Origin: Chania fonticola_B
GTDB taxonomy: Bacteria > Pseudomonadota > Gammaproteobacteria > Enterobacterales > Enterobacteriaceae
Length of the DNA: 64,000 bases
Direction: 5' to 3' (one strand)
Assembly (NCBI RefSeq): GCF_048537545.1
Contig: NZ_CP183218.1
Part shown: positions 35,568 through 45,632 of the stretch, in pieces
How positions within the stretch are numbered: position 1 is the stretch's first letter
How the letters are laid out: each line of letters starts with the position of its first letter
Notes under the pieces: model-generated
The model's database searches: none
What the model was told of the DNA's origin: nothing
Seen by the model: the letters and a program-made list of their open reading frames with translations, nothing else
Translations under genes and position numbers: made by a program

Positions 35568-38500
35568 TCAAACTGCCAAAGTATGTTCCCGGAACGCCGC
35601 CAGCAGCTCGCCGATAAACTTCAGTCGTTCGGCCCGGTCAGTGAGATCCAGCATAAACTTCAGCTTGGTTGGCCCATCCAGGCGGTAAACCTGCGGTTTG
35701 CTTTGCAGCAAGCCAATCAGATAACCCGGATCGACCCGGTTCTTCTCGCCAAACTCGATAAAGCCCCCGCGCTCGTTGCCTTCGATACGCTTGATCCCCA
35801 GTATCTGCGCCTGTTGACGCATCGCCGCGCTTTGCAGCAGGTTACGTGCTGCATCCGGCAGCAGGCCAAAGCGATCGATCAGCTCAACCTTCAGTTCTTC
35901 CAGTTCACCCTCATTTTTAGCGCTGGCAATGCGTTTATAGAAGGACAAACGGGTATTCACGTCAGGGATAAAGTCATCGGGCAGCAGCGCAGGCATGCGC
36001 AGTTCCACTTCCGTCTGATTACTGGTGAGATCTTCCAGCGAAGGCTCACGCCCGTTCTTCAGGGCGTCGACGGCGCTTTCCAACAGCTCCATATACAGCG
36101 AGAAGCCCACGGTGGTCATCTGGCCGCTTTGGTCTTCCCCCAGCAGTTCCCCAGCACCACGGATTTCCAAATCGTGGGTGGCGAGCGCGAACCCGGCCCC
36201 CAAATCTTCCAGCGAGGCAATCGCTTCCAACCGCTTGTGTGCGTCGGTGCTCATGACCTTCGGGTGCGGGGTTAACAGATAAGCATAGGCCTGATGGTGC
36301 GAACGCCCGACACGGCCACGTAGCTGATGCAATTGTGCCAGGCCAAAGCGGTCTGCCCGTTCGATAATGATGGTATTGGCGCTGGGGATGTCGATGCCGG
36401 TTTCAATAATGGTGGTACAGACCAGCACGTTGAAGCGCTGGTGGTGGAAATCGTTCATCACCCGTTCAAGATCGCGTTCCCGCATCTGGCCGTGGCCAAT
36501 GGCAATCCGTGCTTCTGGCACCAGCTCCGCCAGGCGTTCGGCGGCCTTATCGATATTATCGACGTCGTTATACAGGTAATACACTTGGCCGCCGCGCAGT
36601 ACCTCACGCAGGATGGCCTCGCGCACCACCAGGCTGTCGTACTCGCGGACAAAGGTTTTCACTGCCAGACGGCGGGCCGGTGGGGTAGCAATGATCGACA
36701 GATCGCGCATGCCGCTCATGGCCATATTCAGGGTGCGTGGGATTGGCGTGGCGGTTAACGTCAGAATATCTACGTCTGCGCGCATCGCCTTGATACGCTC
36801 TTTGTGACGTACGCCAAAGCGGTGTTCTTCATCAACCACCAACAGCCCCAGATCTTTCCAGCGCAGATCGCTCTGCAACAGCTTATGGGTGCCAATAAGG
36901 ATATCGACTTTGCCCTCGGCCGCCTCTTCCAGGATCTGCTGCTGCTCTTTGGCGCTGCGAAAACGCGACATCATTTCGATGCGGATAGGCCAGGTGGCAA
37001 AGCGATCGCGGAAGTTGTCGAAGTGCTGCTGCGCCAGCAGGGTTGTCGGCACCAGTACCGCGACCTGCTTACCGTTTTCGACGGCCAGGAAGGCGGCACG
37101 CATCGCGACTTCGGTTTTACCAAAGCCAACGTCGCCACAGACCAGGCGATCCATCGCCAGTGGCTGGCACATGTCGCTCAGCACCGCGTTGATGGCCTGT
37201 TCCTGATCTGGCGTGGTCTCAAACGGGAAGGTCTGGCAGAACAGTTGATACTGCTCACGATTATGTTTGAACGCAAAACCGCTCTTGGCAGCACGTTGGG
37301 CATAGATGTCCAACAGCTCGGCGGCCACGTCACGCACGCGTTCGGCGGCTTTCTGCCTGGCTCGTGACCAGACATCCCCACCAAGACGGTGGAGTGGGGC
37401 ATTTTCGTCGGCTCCCCCGGCATAGCGGCTGATCAGATGTAGGGAAGAAACCGGCACGTACAGCTTGTCTTCACCGGCGTAGGAGAGGATCAGATATTCC
37501 GCTTTGATGCCTCCAGCTTCCAGCGTGGTCAGGCCAACGTAGCGGCCAACGCCGTGTTCCAGATGCACCACCGGCTGCCCTGGGTGCAGCTCTGCCAGGT
37601 TGCGGATCAGGGTATCGGTATTGATGGTGCGGCGATTATCCTGCCGACGGCGGCTGACGCGTTCACCGAGCAGATCGCTTTCACAGATCAACGCCCGGTC
37701 ACGCAGCGTATCCAGGAAGCCACGCTCGGAGGCTCCGACCATCATGTAACGGCCCGATGCTTCGACCTCATCCAGATGATGGATCAGGCTGGTACTCAGC
37801 TTGATGCGACCAAGCAGATCTTGCAGGGTTTCACGGCGGCCTTCACTCTCTACCGAGAAGACCACGCCACCGGTGAAGCTTTCAATAAAGCGTCGCAGAT
37901 TATCCAGTGGGGCCTTCTGCTGGGCCTGGACGGCGAGATCCGGCAGGGTTTGATAGCCCAGGTTGGTGCAACCGGCTTTGGCAGGCAGCTCCTCGGTTTT
38001 CAACGCCATTCGCGGCCAGGCTTTCAGCTCGGCAAATAGCGCATCGACACGCAGCCATAGGGTATCCGGGGCCAGCAGCGGCCGCATCGGATCGATCCGC
38101 CGGTTCTCATAGCGTTGATTGACATCGAGCCAGAAACGCTCGGCTGCTCCCTCCAGGTTGCCGGTGTTGACAAGTAGCGTATTGGCTGGCAGATAGCTGA
38201 ACAAGGAAGGCAGCGGCTGGCTGAAGAACAGCGGTTGCCAGTATTCGATACCGGCAGGCCAGGTGCCTTTACTTACTTGCTGATAAATATGTTCGGCGTC
38301 GCGACGTACTTCAAACTGTTCACGCCACTGGCTGCGGAACAGCTCAATGGCGGCCTTATCGGTCGGGAACTCGTGCGCTGGCAGCAGGTTGATGGCGTCC
38401 ACTTCGCTCAACGTGCGTTGGTTATCCACATCAAAGGTGCGCAGGCTGTCGATCTCGTCGTCGAAAAAGTCGATGCGATAAGGCTCTTCGCTACCCATGG

Positions 38501-39044
38501 GATACAGGTCAAGCAGCGCTCCGCGCGTAGCAAATTCGCCATGTTCCATCACTTGGTCGACGCTGCGATAACCGGCCTGTTCCAACTGTGCCCGCAGCAG
38601 ATCCCGCGATAATCGTTGGCCCTTTTTCATCACCAACGCATGGCCATGCAGGAACTCATGCGGGCAGACGCGTTGCATCAGCGTATTCACCGGCAGAATG
38701 ATGATGCCGCGTGCCATGGTCGGCAGATGATACAGGCTGGAAAGCCGCGCCGAGATGATTTCCTGGTGGGGCGAGAAGCTGTCGTATGGCAGCGTTTCCC
38801 AGTCCGAAAGGGTAGTCACCATCTGGTCGGTAAACTGCTGGATTTCGTCACGCAGCCGCAACGCATTTTGCATATCCGGGGCGATGAGCATCACCGGGCC
38901 GGGATGGCGTTCGGCGATTTCGGCGCATTCAACGGCACAGGCAGAACCGGTGAGCTGCCCTAGCTGGCGTAAATCGCCCGCGCGGTCAGGAAGAGAGTAA
39001 CGGTAGGAGGATGCGGAGCTGCGGCTTTTATCAGAAATGCTCAT
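35568..39044 (-). CDS. mfd: Transcription-repair coupling factor Mfd
   Basis: 1158 residues (1148 in E. coli). Removes RNA polymerase stalled at lesions and recruits UvrA. UvrB-like N-terminal part, RNA polymerase-interaction domain around the middle (GVGRYVGLTTLEAGG), then the RecG-like helicase: Walker A GDVGFGKTEVAMR, DEEH in VVDEEHRFGV, TATPIPRTL, GHGQMRERDLERVM and RVGRSHHQAYAYLL. C-terminal TRCF domain near ELRMPALLPDDFIPDV. Confidence 0.97.
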   Translation of the reverse strand: MSISDKSRSSASSYRYSLPDRAGDLRQLGQLTGSACAVECAEIAERHPGPVMLIAPDMQNALRLRDEIQQFTDQMVTTLSDWETLPYDSFSPHQEIISARLSSLYHLPTMARGIIILPVNTLMQRVCPHEFLHGHALVMKKGQRLSRDLLRAQLEQAGYRSVDQVMEHGEFATRGALLDLYPMGSEEPYRIDFFDDEIDSLRTFDVDNQRTLSEVDAINLLPAHEFPTDKAAIELFRSQWREQFEVRRDAEHIYQQVSKGTWPAGIEYWQPLFFSQPLPSLFSYLPANTLLVNTGNLEGAAERFWLDVNQRYENRRIDPMRPLLAPDTLWLRVDALFAELKAWPRMALKTEELPAKAGCTNLGYQTLPDLAVQAQQKAPLDNLRRFIESFTGGVVFSVESEGRRETLQDLLGRIKLSTSLIHHLDEVEASGRYMMVGASERGFLDTLRDRALICESDLLGERVSRRRQDNRRTINTDTLIRNLAELHPGQPVVHLEHGVGRYVGLTTLEAGGIKAEYLILSYAGEDKLYVPVSSLHLISRYAGGADENAPLHRLGGDVWSRARQKAAERVRDVAAELLDIYAQRAAKSGFAFKHNREQYQLFCQTFPFETTPDQEQAINAVLSDMCQPLAMDRLVCGDVGFGKTEVAMRAAFLAVENGKQVAVLVPTTLLAQQHFDNFRDRFATWPIRIEMMSRFRSAKEQQQILEEAAEGKVDILIGTHKLLQSDLRWKDLGLLVVDEEHRFGVRHKERIKAMRADVDILTLTATPIPRTLNMAMSGMRDLSIIATPPARRLAVKTFVREYDSLVVREAILREVLRGGQVYYLYNDVDNIDKAAERLAELVPEARIAIGHGQMRERDLERVMNDFHHQRFNVLVCTTIIETGIDIPSANTIIIERADRFGLAQLHQLRGRVGRSHHQAYAYLLTPHPKVMSTDAHKRLEAIASLEDLGAGFALATHDLEIRGAGELLGEDQSGQMTTVGFSLYMELLESAVDALKNGREPSLEDLTSNQTEVELRMPALLPDDFIPDVNTRLSFYKRIASAKNEGELEELKVELIDRFGLLPDAARNLLQSAAMRQQAQILGIKRIEGNERGGFIEFGEKNRVDPGYLIGLLQSKPQVYRLDGPTKLKFMLDLTDRAERLKFIGELLAAFREHTLAV

Positions 39045-39162
39045 TCAGTTATCTTTAATCAATGAATTGAATAACAGTTTTTGTGGTGTTCACCGTGGCA
39101 CTTGACGCGTGAATACCACAAAATCCTGTTTACCTGGCGTTTGGCTAAAGCTGACTCGTTCT

Positions 39163-39269
39163 CCCTCACCCCAACCCTCTCCCCAAGGAGAGGGAGCTGG
39201 AACGGTGTTGCGGTTAGGTAACGGAGTATGGCTAAGGCACATTCGGTTCCCTCTCCCTTTGGGAGAGGG
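39163..39269. repeat. Palindromic intergenic repeats, copies B and C
   Basis: Copy B (39,163-39,196) is CCCTCACCCCAA then CCCTCTCC-CCAA-GGAGAGGG. Copy C (39,249-39,269) has a perfect 9-base stem CCCTCTCCC-TTT-GGGAGAGGG. They sit about 50 bases apart in the gap between mfd and the ammonia-lyase gene, with copy A on the other side of mfd. They look like a short dispersed family. The rest of the gap (39,045-39,381) shows nothing else. Confidence 0.6.
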
Positions 39270-39381
39270 GGCTATAAAGTGGTTCAAGCCCATCACCTTT
39301 TACCTTGGTTATACTAGCCCAGCGGCGTATAAACTGACACCGGTAAAAGCGCGAGCAAGCTTCCTGTTGGCGGTAATTTAA

Positions 39382-40362
39382 TCAATTCTGCGCCATGGCG
39401 AGGTACTGGCCGATTTTATCGACGTCCACGTTGCCACCGCTGACGATCACCCCGACTTTTTTGCCCCGCAAATCGATGACGTGATTCATCGCTGCAGCGG
39501 CAGCCAGGCAGCCGGTCGGTTCAACCACCATCTTCATCCGCTCCATAAAGAAACGCATTTGCTGGCACAGCTGTTGGTCGGTCACCGTCAGAATATCTTC
39601 CACATAGTGTTGAATGATCGGGAAGGTGAGATTGCCTACCTGCTGGGTCTGTGCGCCGTCGGCAATGGTTTTTGGTACCGGGATCCACACTTTTTCACCA
39701 CTGCGGAATGCCTGTTGCACATCGTTGCCCGCCTCGGGTTCGACGCCAAATACCCGGCAGCCGGGCGACCAGTGATGTGCCGCAATGGCGCATCCAGAGA
39801 GCAGCCCGCCGCCACCGGTACAAACCAGCAAAATATCCAGCGGGCCAACTTCTTCGATCAACTCCTTAGCTGCGGTGCCTTGGCCTGCCATCACCTGCGG
39901 ATAATCGTAAGGTGGGATCACCGTTAAGCCCTGTTCCGCCGCTAGCCGTTGGGTGATGGCTTCCCGGTCTTCGGTTTGCCGCTGATAGATCACCACGTTT
40001 GCACCGTAGCCACGGGTTGCCGCCAGCTTGGCGGCGGGGGCGTCATGTGGCATCACAATGGTGACGCTTACCCCAAGCTCACGGGCCGCCAACGCCATGG
40101 CCTGTGCATGGTTGCCGGATGAGAAGGCGATCACTCCGGCCTGGCGCTGAGCCGGAGTCAATTGGCTGATGGCGTTAAAGGCACCACGGAATTTAAAGGC
40201 CCCAATGCGCTGGAAATTCTCGCACTTGAAAAAGAGCTGGGCACCGGCGATCTCATCCGCCTGGCGGGAAGTCATTACTGGTGTGCGGATCGCGTGGTTT
40301 TGCAGGATTTCGGCCGCTTTGGCAATATCGGCGGCGGTGATGCAGTGGGACGTAACGGTCAT
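39382..40362 (-). CDS. PLP-dependent ammonia-lyase (serine/threonine dehydratase or hydroxyaspartate type)
   Basis: 326 residues. Fold-type II PLP enzyme with the Schiff-base lysine in GAFKFRGAFNAI (about 59), an FSSGNHAQA phosphate-side loop, the CTGGGGLLSG glycine loop and CLAAAAAMN near the end. There is no ACT regulatory domain, so it is the short catabolic-type enzyme. Candidates: threonine dehydratase, serine racemase-like or L-threo-3-hydroxyaspartate ammonia-lyase. The exact substrate is not fixed by what I can see. Confidence 0.85.
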   Translation of the reverse strand: MTVTSHCITAADIAKAAEILQNHAIRTPVMTSRQADEIAGAQLFFKCENFQRIGAFKFRGAFNAISQLTPAQRQAGVIAFSSGNHAQAMALAARELGVSVTIVMPHDAPAAKLAATRGYGANVVIYQRQTEDREAITQRLAAEQGLTVIPPYDYPQVMAGQGTAAKELIEEVGPLDILLVCTGGGGLLSGCAIAAHHWSPGCRVFGVEPEAGNDVQQAFRSGEKVWIPVPKTIADGAQTQQVGNLTFPIIQHYVEDILTVTDQQLCQQMRFFMERMKMVVEPTGCLAAAAAMNHVIDLRGKKVGVIVSGGNVDVDKIGQYLAMAQN

Positions 40363-40606
40363 GGCTACCTCATGTGGTTGGCATTGATTCGTTCAGTCTA
40401 TTAATTTGCCCGTTGTAAACGGATTGTCAAACGGTTAAGCGGCTGTCAGTCGAAACAACCGTGCCATCAGGAAGGTCAAAATCCGGCATTTTCTGTAAAC
40501 CCGTGCAAACATGATGAATAAAACCGGCCGGGTGGTTCCATAAACCCGGTAGAGCCTTTATTATCCTTGATCACTTTGCTTAAGCTACGGCAACAAAACG
40601 GATTTC

Positions 40607-41809
40607 ATGTATCAACCTGTCGCGTTATTTATTGGCCTGCGTTATATGCGTGGGCGAGCCTCAGACCGCTTTGGGCGGTTTGTTTCCTGGCTATCCACCA
40701 TTGGCATTACGCTGGGGGTGATGGCGCTGGTGACGGTGCTTTCAGTGATGAATGGCTTCGAGAAAGATCTCGAAAACAACATCCTGGGGCTCATGCCGCA
40801 GGCGCTGATCACCAGCAAGCAGGGTTCAATCAACCCTGAACAACTGCCAGCCTCTGCCGTGCAGAACCTGCATGGTGTCACCCGAGTCACCCCGTTGACT
40901 ACCGGCGATGTGGTGCTGCAAAGCGCTCGCAGCGTGGCCGTTGGCGTCATGTTGGGGGTTGACCCGCAGCAGCCCGATCCGCTGACGCCTTATCTGGTCA
41001 ACGTTAAACAGCAACAGCTGCAACCGGGCGAGTACAACCTGATTATCGGTGAACAGCTTGCCGGGCAGTTGGGCGTCAAGCGTGGCGATCAGCTGCGTCT
41101 GATGGTACCGAGCGCGAGCCAGTTTACCCCGATGGGCCGCATCCCAAGCCAACGTCTGTTCACCGTGATTGGCACTTTCCATGCCAATAGTGAAGTGGAC
41201 GGCTATCAGCTGCTGGCGAACCAGCAAGATGCTTCACGTCTGATGCGCTACCCGGCGGGCAATATCACCGGCTGGCGTTTGTTCCTGCAACAGCCGTTGA
41301 CGGTGGACACCCTTAGCCAGCAAACGCTGCCGGAAGGCACCCAGTGGAAAGACTGGCGCGAACGCAAGGGCGAGCTGTTCCAGGCGGTGCGCATGGAGAA
41401 AAACATGATGGGGCTGCTGCTTAGCCTGATCGTGGCGGTGGCGGCATTCAATATCATTACCTCGCTGGGCCTGTTGGTGATGGAGAAGCAGGGCGAAGTG
41501 GCCATTCTGCAAACCCTGGGCCTGACGCGGCGGCAGATCATGTCGGTCTTTATGGTGCAGGGGGCCAGCGCCGGGATTATCGGTTCGTTGCTGGGCACGC
41601 TTTTAGGCGTTCTGCTTGCCACCAATCTGAACAACCTGATGCCAATCCTTGGCGCGTTGATCGACGGGGCTTCTCTGCCGGTGGCGGTTGACCCTCTCCA
41701 GGTGACGATCATTGCCGTAGTGGCGATGGCGGTCTCGCTGTTATCCACGCTTTACCCTTCATGGCGCGCTGCCGCCGTACAACCCGCTGAGGCTTTACGT
41801 TATGAGTAA
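40607..41809 (+). CDS. lolC: Lipoprotein-releasing ABC permease LolC
   Basis: 400 residues (399 in E. coli). MacB/FtsX-type: an N-terminal membrane helix, a periplasmic domain and three C-terminal helices (about 265-390). N-terminus FIGLRYMRGRASDRFGRFVSW and STIGITLGVMALV are family marks. With LolD and LolE it releases outer-membrane lipoproteins to LolA. Its end overlaps lolD. Confidence 0.95.
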   Translation: MYQPVALFIGLRYMRGRASDRFGRFVSWLSTIGITLGVMALVTVLSVMNGFEKDLENNILGLMPQALITSKQGSINPEQLPASAVQNLHGVTRVTPLTTGDVVLQSARSVAVGVMLGVDPQQPDPLTPYLVNVKQQQLQPGEYNLIIGEQLAGQLGVKRGDQLRLMVPSASQFTPMGRIPSQRLFTVIGTFHANSEVDGYQLLANQQDASRLMRYPAGNITGWRLFLQQPLTVDTLSQQTLPEGTQWKDWRERKGELFQAVRMEKNMMGLLLSLIVAVAAFNIITSLGLLVMEKQGEVAILQTLGLTRRQIMSVFMVQGASAGIIGSLLGTLLGVLLATNLNNLMPILGALIDGASLPVAVDPLQVTIIAVVAMAVSLLSTLYPSWRAAAVQPAEALRYE

Positions 41810-42506
41810 CCATCCTTTATTGCAGTGTGAGCGCCTGTGTAAAACCTATCAGGAAGGCAACCTGCATACCGACGTGCTGCGCAATGTCAGTTTTGCCATG
41901 CAACCGGGCGAGATGATGGCGATCGTCGGTAGCTCGGGTTCCGGTAAAAGTACTTTGCTGCACCTGCTTGGGGGGCTGGATTCGCCCACTTCGGGTGAGG
42001 TGATTTACAAAGGGCAGTCGTTGAACAAGCTTTCTTCCACTGCCAAAGCCGAACTGCGCAACCGCCAGCTCGGCTTTATCTATCAGTTCCATCATCTGCT
42101 GCCAGATTTTACCGCGCTGGAAAACGCCGCGATGCCGCTGCTGATCGGTGGCACGAAACCGGCGCTGGCGAAGGAAAAGGCGCTGGAGATGCTGGCGGCC
42201 GTGGGCCTGGAAAAACGTAGCAAACACCGCCCGTCCGAGCTGTCCGGCGGTGAACGTCAGCGCGTGGCGATTGCCCGTGCGTTGGTGAATAATCCTTCAC
42301 TGGTGTTGGCAGATGAGCCGACCGGCAACCTGGATAAGCGCACCGCAGATAGCATCTTCGATTTACTGGGCGAATTGAACGTACGCCAGGGCACCGCATT
42401 TTTGGTGGTCACCCACGATCTGCAACTCGCTAAACGCCTGAGCCGCCAGTTGGAAATGGCAGATGGCCATCTACAGGCACAATTGACCCTGATGGGGGCC
42501 GAGTAA
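41802..42506 (+). CDS. lolD: Lipoprotein-releasing ABC ATPase LolD
   Basis: 234 residues. Walker A GSSGSGKSTLLHLLGGLD, signature LSGGERQRVAIARA, Walker B LVLADEPTGNLD and the switch histidine in VVTHD. It energises LolCE. The start overlaps lolC (8 bases) and the stop is shared with the start of lolE, so the three are made together. Confidence 0.96.
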   Translation: MSNHPLLQCERLCKTYQEGNLHTDVLRNVSFAMQPGEMMAIVGSSGSGKSTLLHLLGGLDSPTSGEVIYKGQSLNKLSSTAKAELRNRQLGFIYQFHHLLPDFTALENAAMPLLIGGTKPALAKEKALEMLAAVGLEKRSKHRPSELSGGERQRVAIARALVNNPSLVLADEPTGNLDKRTADSIFDLLGELNVRQGTAFLVVTHDLQLAKRLSRQLEMADGHLQAQLTLMGAE

Positions 42507-43753
42507 TGAGCGCTTCGCCACTTTCATTGCTGATGGCGCTGCGCTTCAGCCGTGGCCGGCGGCGCGGCGGCATGGTTTCGTTGATCTCGGTGATCTCCAC
42601 CATCGGCATCGCGCTGGGCGTGGCGGTTCTGATCGTCGGGCTAAGCGCGATGAACGGCTTCGAACGTGAACTGCAGAACCGCATTCTGGCGGTGGTGCCG
42701 CACGGAGAGATCGAACCGGTCAAGCAACCGTTCACCGGCTGGCCGGAGATCCTGCAACGGGTCGAAAAGGTACCGGGCATTTTGGCTGCGGCACCCTATA
42801 TCAACTTTACCGGGCTGATGGAGAATGGTGCTCAGCTACGCGCCGTGCAGGTAAAAGGGGTCGATCCTGCGCAGGAAAAACAGCTTAGCGCGCTGCCAAG
42901 TTATGTGCAGGGCGATGCCTGGGCCAATTTCAAAAGCGGTGAGCAGCAGGTGATCCTGGGCAAAGGGGTCGCCGACGCTCTGGGCGTGAAGCAGGGCTCT
43001 TACGTCACGGTGATGATCCCCAATAGCGATCCTGAGATGAAACTGTTGCAGCCGAAGCGTATTCGCCTGCATGTCACCGGTATTCTGCAACTTAGCGGTC
43101 AGCTCGATCACAGCTTGGCCATGGTGCCGTTGGCGGATGCCCAGCACTATCTGGATATGGGTGACAGTGTCACCGGGATTGCCATCAAGGTCAACGACGT
43201 GTTCGCCGCTAACAAGCTGGTGCGTGACGCCGGGGAAGTCGCCGATGCCACCGTCTATATCAAGAGCTGGATTGGCACCTACGGATTTATGTATCGCGAC
43301 ATTCAGATGATCCGCGCCATCATGTATTTGGCGATGGTGCTGGTGATCGGCGTGGCCTGTTTCAACATTGTTTCCACCCTGGTGATGGCGGTGAAGGACA
43401 AGAGTGGCGACATTGCCGTGCTGCGTACGCTCGGGGCCAAAGACGGCTTTATCCGCGCCATCTTTGTCTGGTATGGCTTGTTGGCCGGGCTGGTAGGAAG
43501 TCTTAGTGGTGTGGTGGTTGGCGTGATTGCCTCGCTACAGTTGACCAATATCATGAAAGGTATCGAAAAGCTGATGGGCCACTCTTTCCTGTCTGGCGAC
43601 ATCTACTTTATCGATTTCCTGCCGTCCGAGCTGCACTGGCTGGATGTCGCTATCGTACTGGGTACGGCAATCGTGCTTAGCCTGCTGGCCAGTTGGTATC
43701 CGGCCAGACGTGCCAGCCGCATCGATCCGGCCCGCGTATTGAGCGGGCAGTAA
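42506..43753 (+). CDS. lolE: Lipoprotein-releasing ABC permease LolE
   Basis: 415 residues (414 in E. coli), homologous to LolC. ALRFSRGRRRGGMVSLISV with STIGIALGVAVLI starts the family N-helix; VACFNIVSTLVMAVKDK lies in the C-terminal membrane part. LolE is the part that mainly binds lipoproteins. A terminator follows 9 bases later. Confidence 0.95.
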   Translation: MSASPLSLLMALRFSRGRRRGGMVSLISVISTIGIALGVAVLIVGLSAMNGFERELQNRILAVVPHGEIEPVKQPFTGWPEILQRVEKVPGILAAAPYINFTGLMENGAQLRAVQVKGVDPAQEKQLSALPSYVQGDAWANFKSGEQQVILGKGVADALGVKQGSYVTVMIPNSDPEMKLLQPKRIRLHVTGILQLSGQLDHSLAMVPLADAQHYLDMGDSVTGIAIKVNDVFAANKLVRDAGEVADATVYIKSWIGTYGFMYRDIQMIRAIMYLAMVLVIGVACFNIVSTLVMAVKDKSGDIAVLRTLGAKDGFIRAIFVWYGLLAGLVGSLSGVVVGVIASLQLTNIMKGIEKLMGHSFLSGDIYFIDFLPSELHWLDVAIVLGTAIVLSLLASWYPARRASRIDPARVLSGQ

Positions 43754-43762
43754 TAAAAACCT

Positions 43763-43789
43763 GGGGCCGGTAGCGGGCCCCATTTTTTT
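43763..43789 (+). terminator. Terminator after lolCDE
   Basis: GGGGCC pairs with GGCCCC around a short loop, then ATTTTTTT. It splits the lol operon from nagK even though they are adjacent and co-directional. Confidence 0.82.
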
Positions 43790-43805
43790 ACCCTGAGGGC
43801 GAGTT

Positions 43806-44723
43806 ATGTACTACGGTTTCGACATGGGCGGCACCAAGATTGAACTTGGGGTGTTCGACGCCAACCTGCAGCGTATCTGGCAAAAGCGGGTGCCGACGCC
43901 GCGTGATGACTACCGGCAACTGCTGGCGGTATTACGCGATCTTACCCTTGAGGCCGATGCCGTTTGTGGTACGCAGGGGCAGGTGGGTATAGGTATTCCC
44001 GGGTTGCCAAATGAAGATGGCACCTTGTTTACCGCCAACGTCCCGGCCGCGATGGGGCAGCCGCTGCCGCGCGATCTGAGCAAGCTGATTGGCCGCGAGG
44101 TCAAGGTCGATAACGACGCAAACTGCTTCACGCTCTCGGAAGCCTGGGATGAAGAGTTCCGCCATTACCCGACGGTGCTAGGCATTATCTTGGGTACCGG
44201 TGTTGGCGGTGGTTTGATCGTTAATGGTAAAGTGAACTCTGGGCGTAACTTCATCACCGGAGAGTTTGGCCACTTCCGTTTGCCGGTGGATGCGCTGGAG
44301 GTGCTCGGGCGTGATATTCCTCGCGTTCCCTGTGGCTGCGGCCATGACGGTTGCATCGAGAATTACATCTCGGGCCGCGGATTTGAGTGGATGTATGCGC
44401 ATTTTTATCAACAACGGTTGCCAGCGCAGCAAATCATTGCGCATTATCAGGCCGGTGAGCCACAGGCCGTGGCGCACGTAGAACGATTTCTGGATGTCCT
44501 GGCCATTTGCCTGGGCAACCTGCTGACCATCATCGACCCCCACCTGGTGGTGATTGGCGGCGGCTTATCGAATTTTGCCGCAATTTATCAGGCGTTGCCC
44601 CAGCGTTTGCCAGCCCATTTGTTACGGGTAGCCAAACTGCCACGCATCGAGAAGGCACGCTATGGAGATGCTGGCGGTGTTCGTGGGGCAGCGTTCCTCA
44701 ATTTGGTGGGAAGTCATAAATAA
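43806..44723 (+). CDS. nagK: N-acetyl-D-glucosamine kinase
   Basis: 305 residues, ROK family. FDMGGTKIELGVF is the phosphate loop, VDNDANCF holds the catalytic aspartate, GTGVGGGLIV and the zinc-binding CGCGHDGCIENYISGRG complete the set. It salvages GlcNAc released by wall recycling, linking it to nagZ in this window. Ten bases before cobB. Confidence 0.95.
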   Translation: MYYGFDMGGTKIELGVFDANLQRIWQKRVPTPRDDYRQLLAVLRDLTLEADAVCGTQGQVGIGIPGLPNEDGTLFTANVPAAMGQPLPRDLSKLIGREVKVDNDANCFTLSEAWDEEFRHYPTVLGIILGTGVGGGLIVNGKVNSGRNFITGEFGHFRLPVDALEVLGRDIPRVPCGCGHDGCIENYISGRGFEWMYAHFYQQRLPAQQIIAHYQAGEPQAVAHVERFLDVLAICLGNLLTIIDPHLVVIGGGLSNFAAIYQALPQRLPAHLLRVAKLPRIEKARYGDAGGVRGAAFLNLVGSHK

Positions 44724-44732
44724 GGAGAGTTC

Positions 44733-45572
44733 ATGCACACTCGCCATCGGTTGTGTCAGTTTCGCAAGAGTAAGCATGTGCGGCATCAGCGTTTTCGCTC
44801 GCGGATATTCCAACGCGATACCATGGCGGCGGCAGAGCTGAAAAAGCCGTTTGTCGTGGTGCTGACGGGAGCAGGGATCTCTGCCGAGTCCGGCATCCGT
44901 ACTTTCCGCGCTGCCGATGGGCTGTGGGAAGAGCACAAGGTAGAAGATGTCGCCACTCTGGACGGTTATCAGCGCGATCCGGCCTTGGTGCAGGAGTTTT
45001 ATAATGCGCGCCGCCGGCAGCTGCAGCAGTCGGATATCGGCCCTAATGCGGCTCATCGTGCGCTGGCCGATTTGGAAGAGTGGCTGGGGGAGGAGAACTT
45101 CCTGCTGGTTACGCAGAATATCGACAACCTGCACGAGCGGGCCGGTAGCAAGCAGGTGCTGCATATGCATGGCGAGCTGCTGAAAGTGCGCTGCACCAGT
45201 TCTGGGCAAGTGGTGGAGTGGTTGGGAGACCTGAGCGTGGATGAACGCTGCCACTGCTGCCAGTTCCCTGCGCCTCTGCGGCCTCACGTGGTGTGGTTTG
45301 GTGAAATGCCGTTGGGGATGGATGAGATTTACGCCGCGTTGGCCAAGGCCGATTTCTTTATCGCGATTGGCACCTCTGGCAATGTTTACCCTGCGGCAGG
45401 CTTTGTTCACGAGGCACGGTTGGGCGGGGCTTATACCATGGAGCTGAATCTGGAGCCGAGCCTGGTGGAAAGCCAGTTCGAAGAGAAGCATTACGGCCCG
45501 GCCAGCGAGGTGGTGCCACGCTTTGTGCACAAGTTCCTGATGGGCAAGGTCGAGCGGGCGGATAAGCCTTAA
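44733..45572 (+). CDS. cobB: NAD-dependent protein deacylase, sirtuin CobB
   Basis: 279 residues, class III sirtuin with the extended basic N-terminus (RHRLCQFRKSKHVRHQRFRS) seen in enteric CobB. TGAGISAESGIRTFR (NAD loop), TQNIDNLHERAG with HMHGEL (catalytic His) and the zinc cysteines around CTSS and CHCCQF. Deacetylates acetyl-CoA synthetase and other proteins. A shorter form from the ATG at 44,823 is possible. Confidence 0.94.
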   Translation: MHTRHRLCQFRKSKHVRHQRFRSRIFQRDTMAAAELKKPFVVVLTGAGISAESGIRTFRAADGLWEEHKVEDVATLDGYQRDPALVQEFYNARRRQLQQSDIGPNAAHRALADLEEWLGEENFLLVTQNIDNLHERAGSKQVLHMHGELLKVRCTSSGQVVEWLGDLSVDERCHCCQFPAPLRPHVVWFGEMPLGMDEIYAALAKADFFIAIGTSGNVYPAAGFVHEARLGGAYTMELNLEPSLVESQFEEKHYGPASEVVPRFVHKFLMGKVERADKP

Positions 45573-45585
45573 TCGAGGGTCGGGT

Positions 45586-45624
45586 TAAAAGGTGTGGGGA
45601 AATTCAATATGTTCTCCACACCTT
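45586..45624 (-). terminator. Terminator after the pot operon
   Basis: AAGGTGTGG and CCACACCTT pair with an AT-rich loop in the middle; on the minus strand it ends in TTTT. It separates potD from the convergent cobB. Confidence 0.7.
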
Positions 45625-45632
45625 AATCTAGG

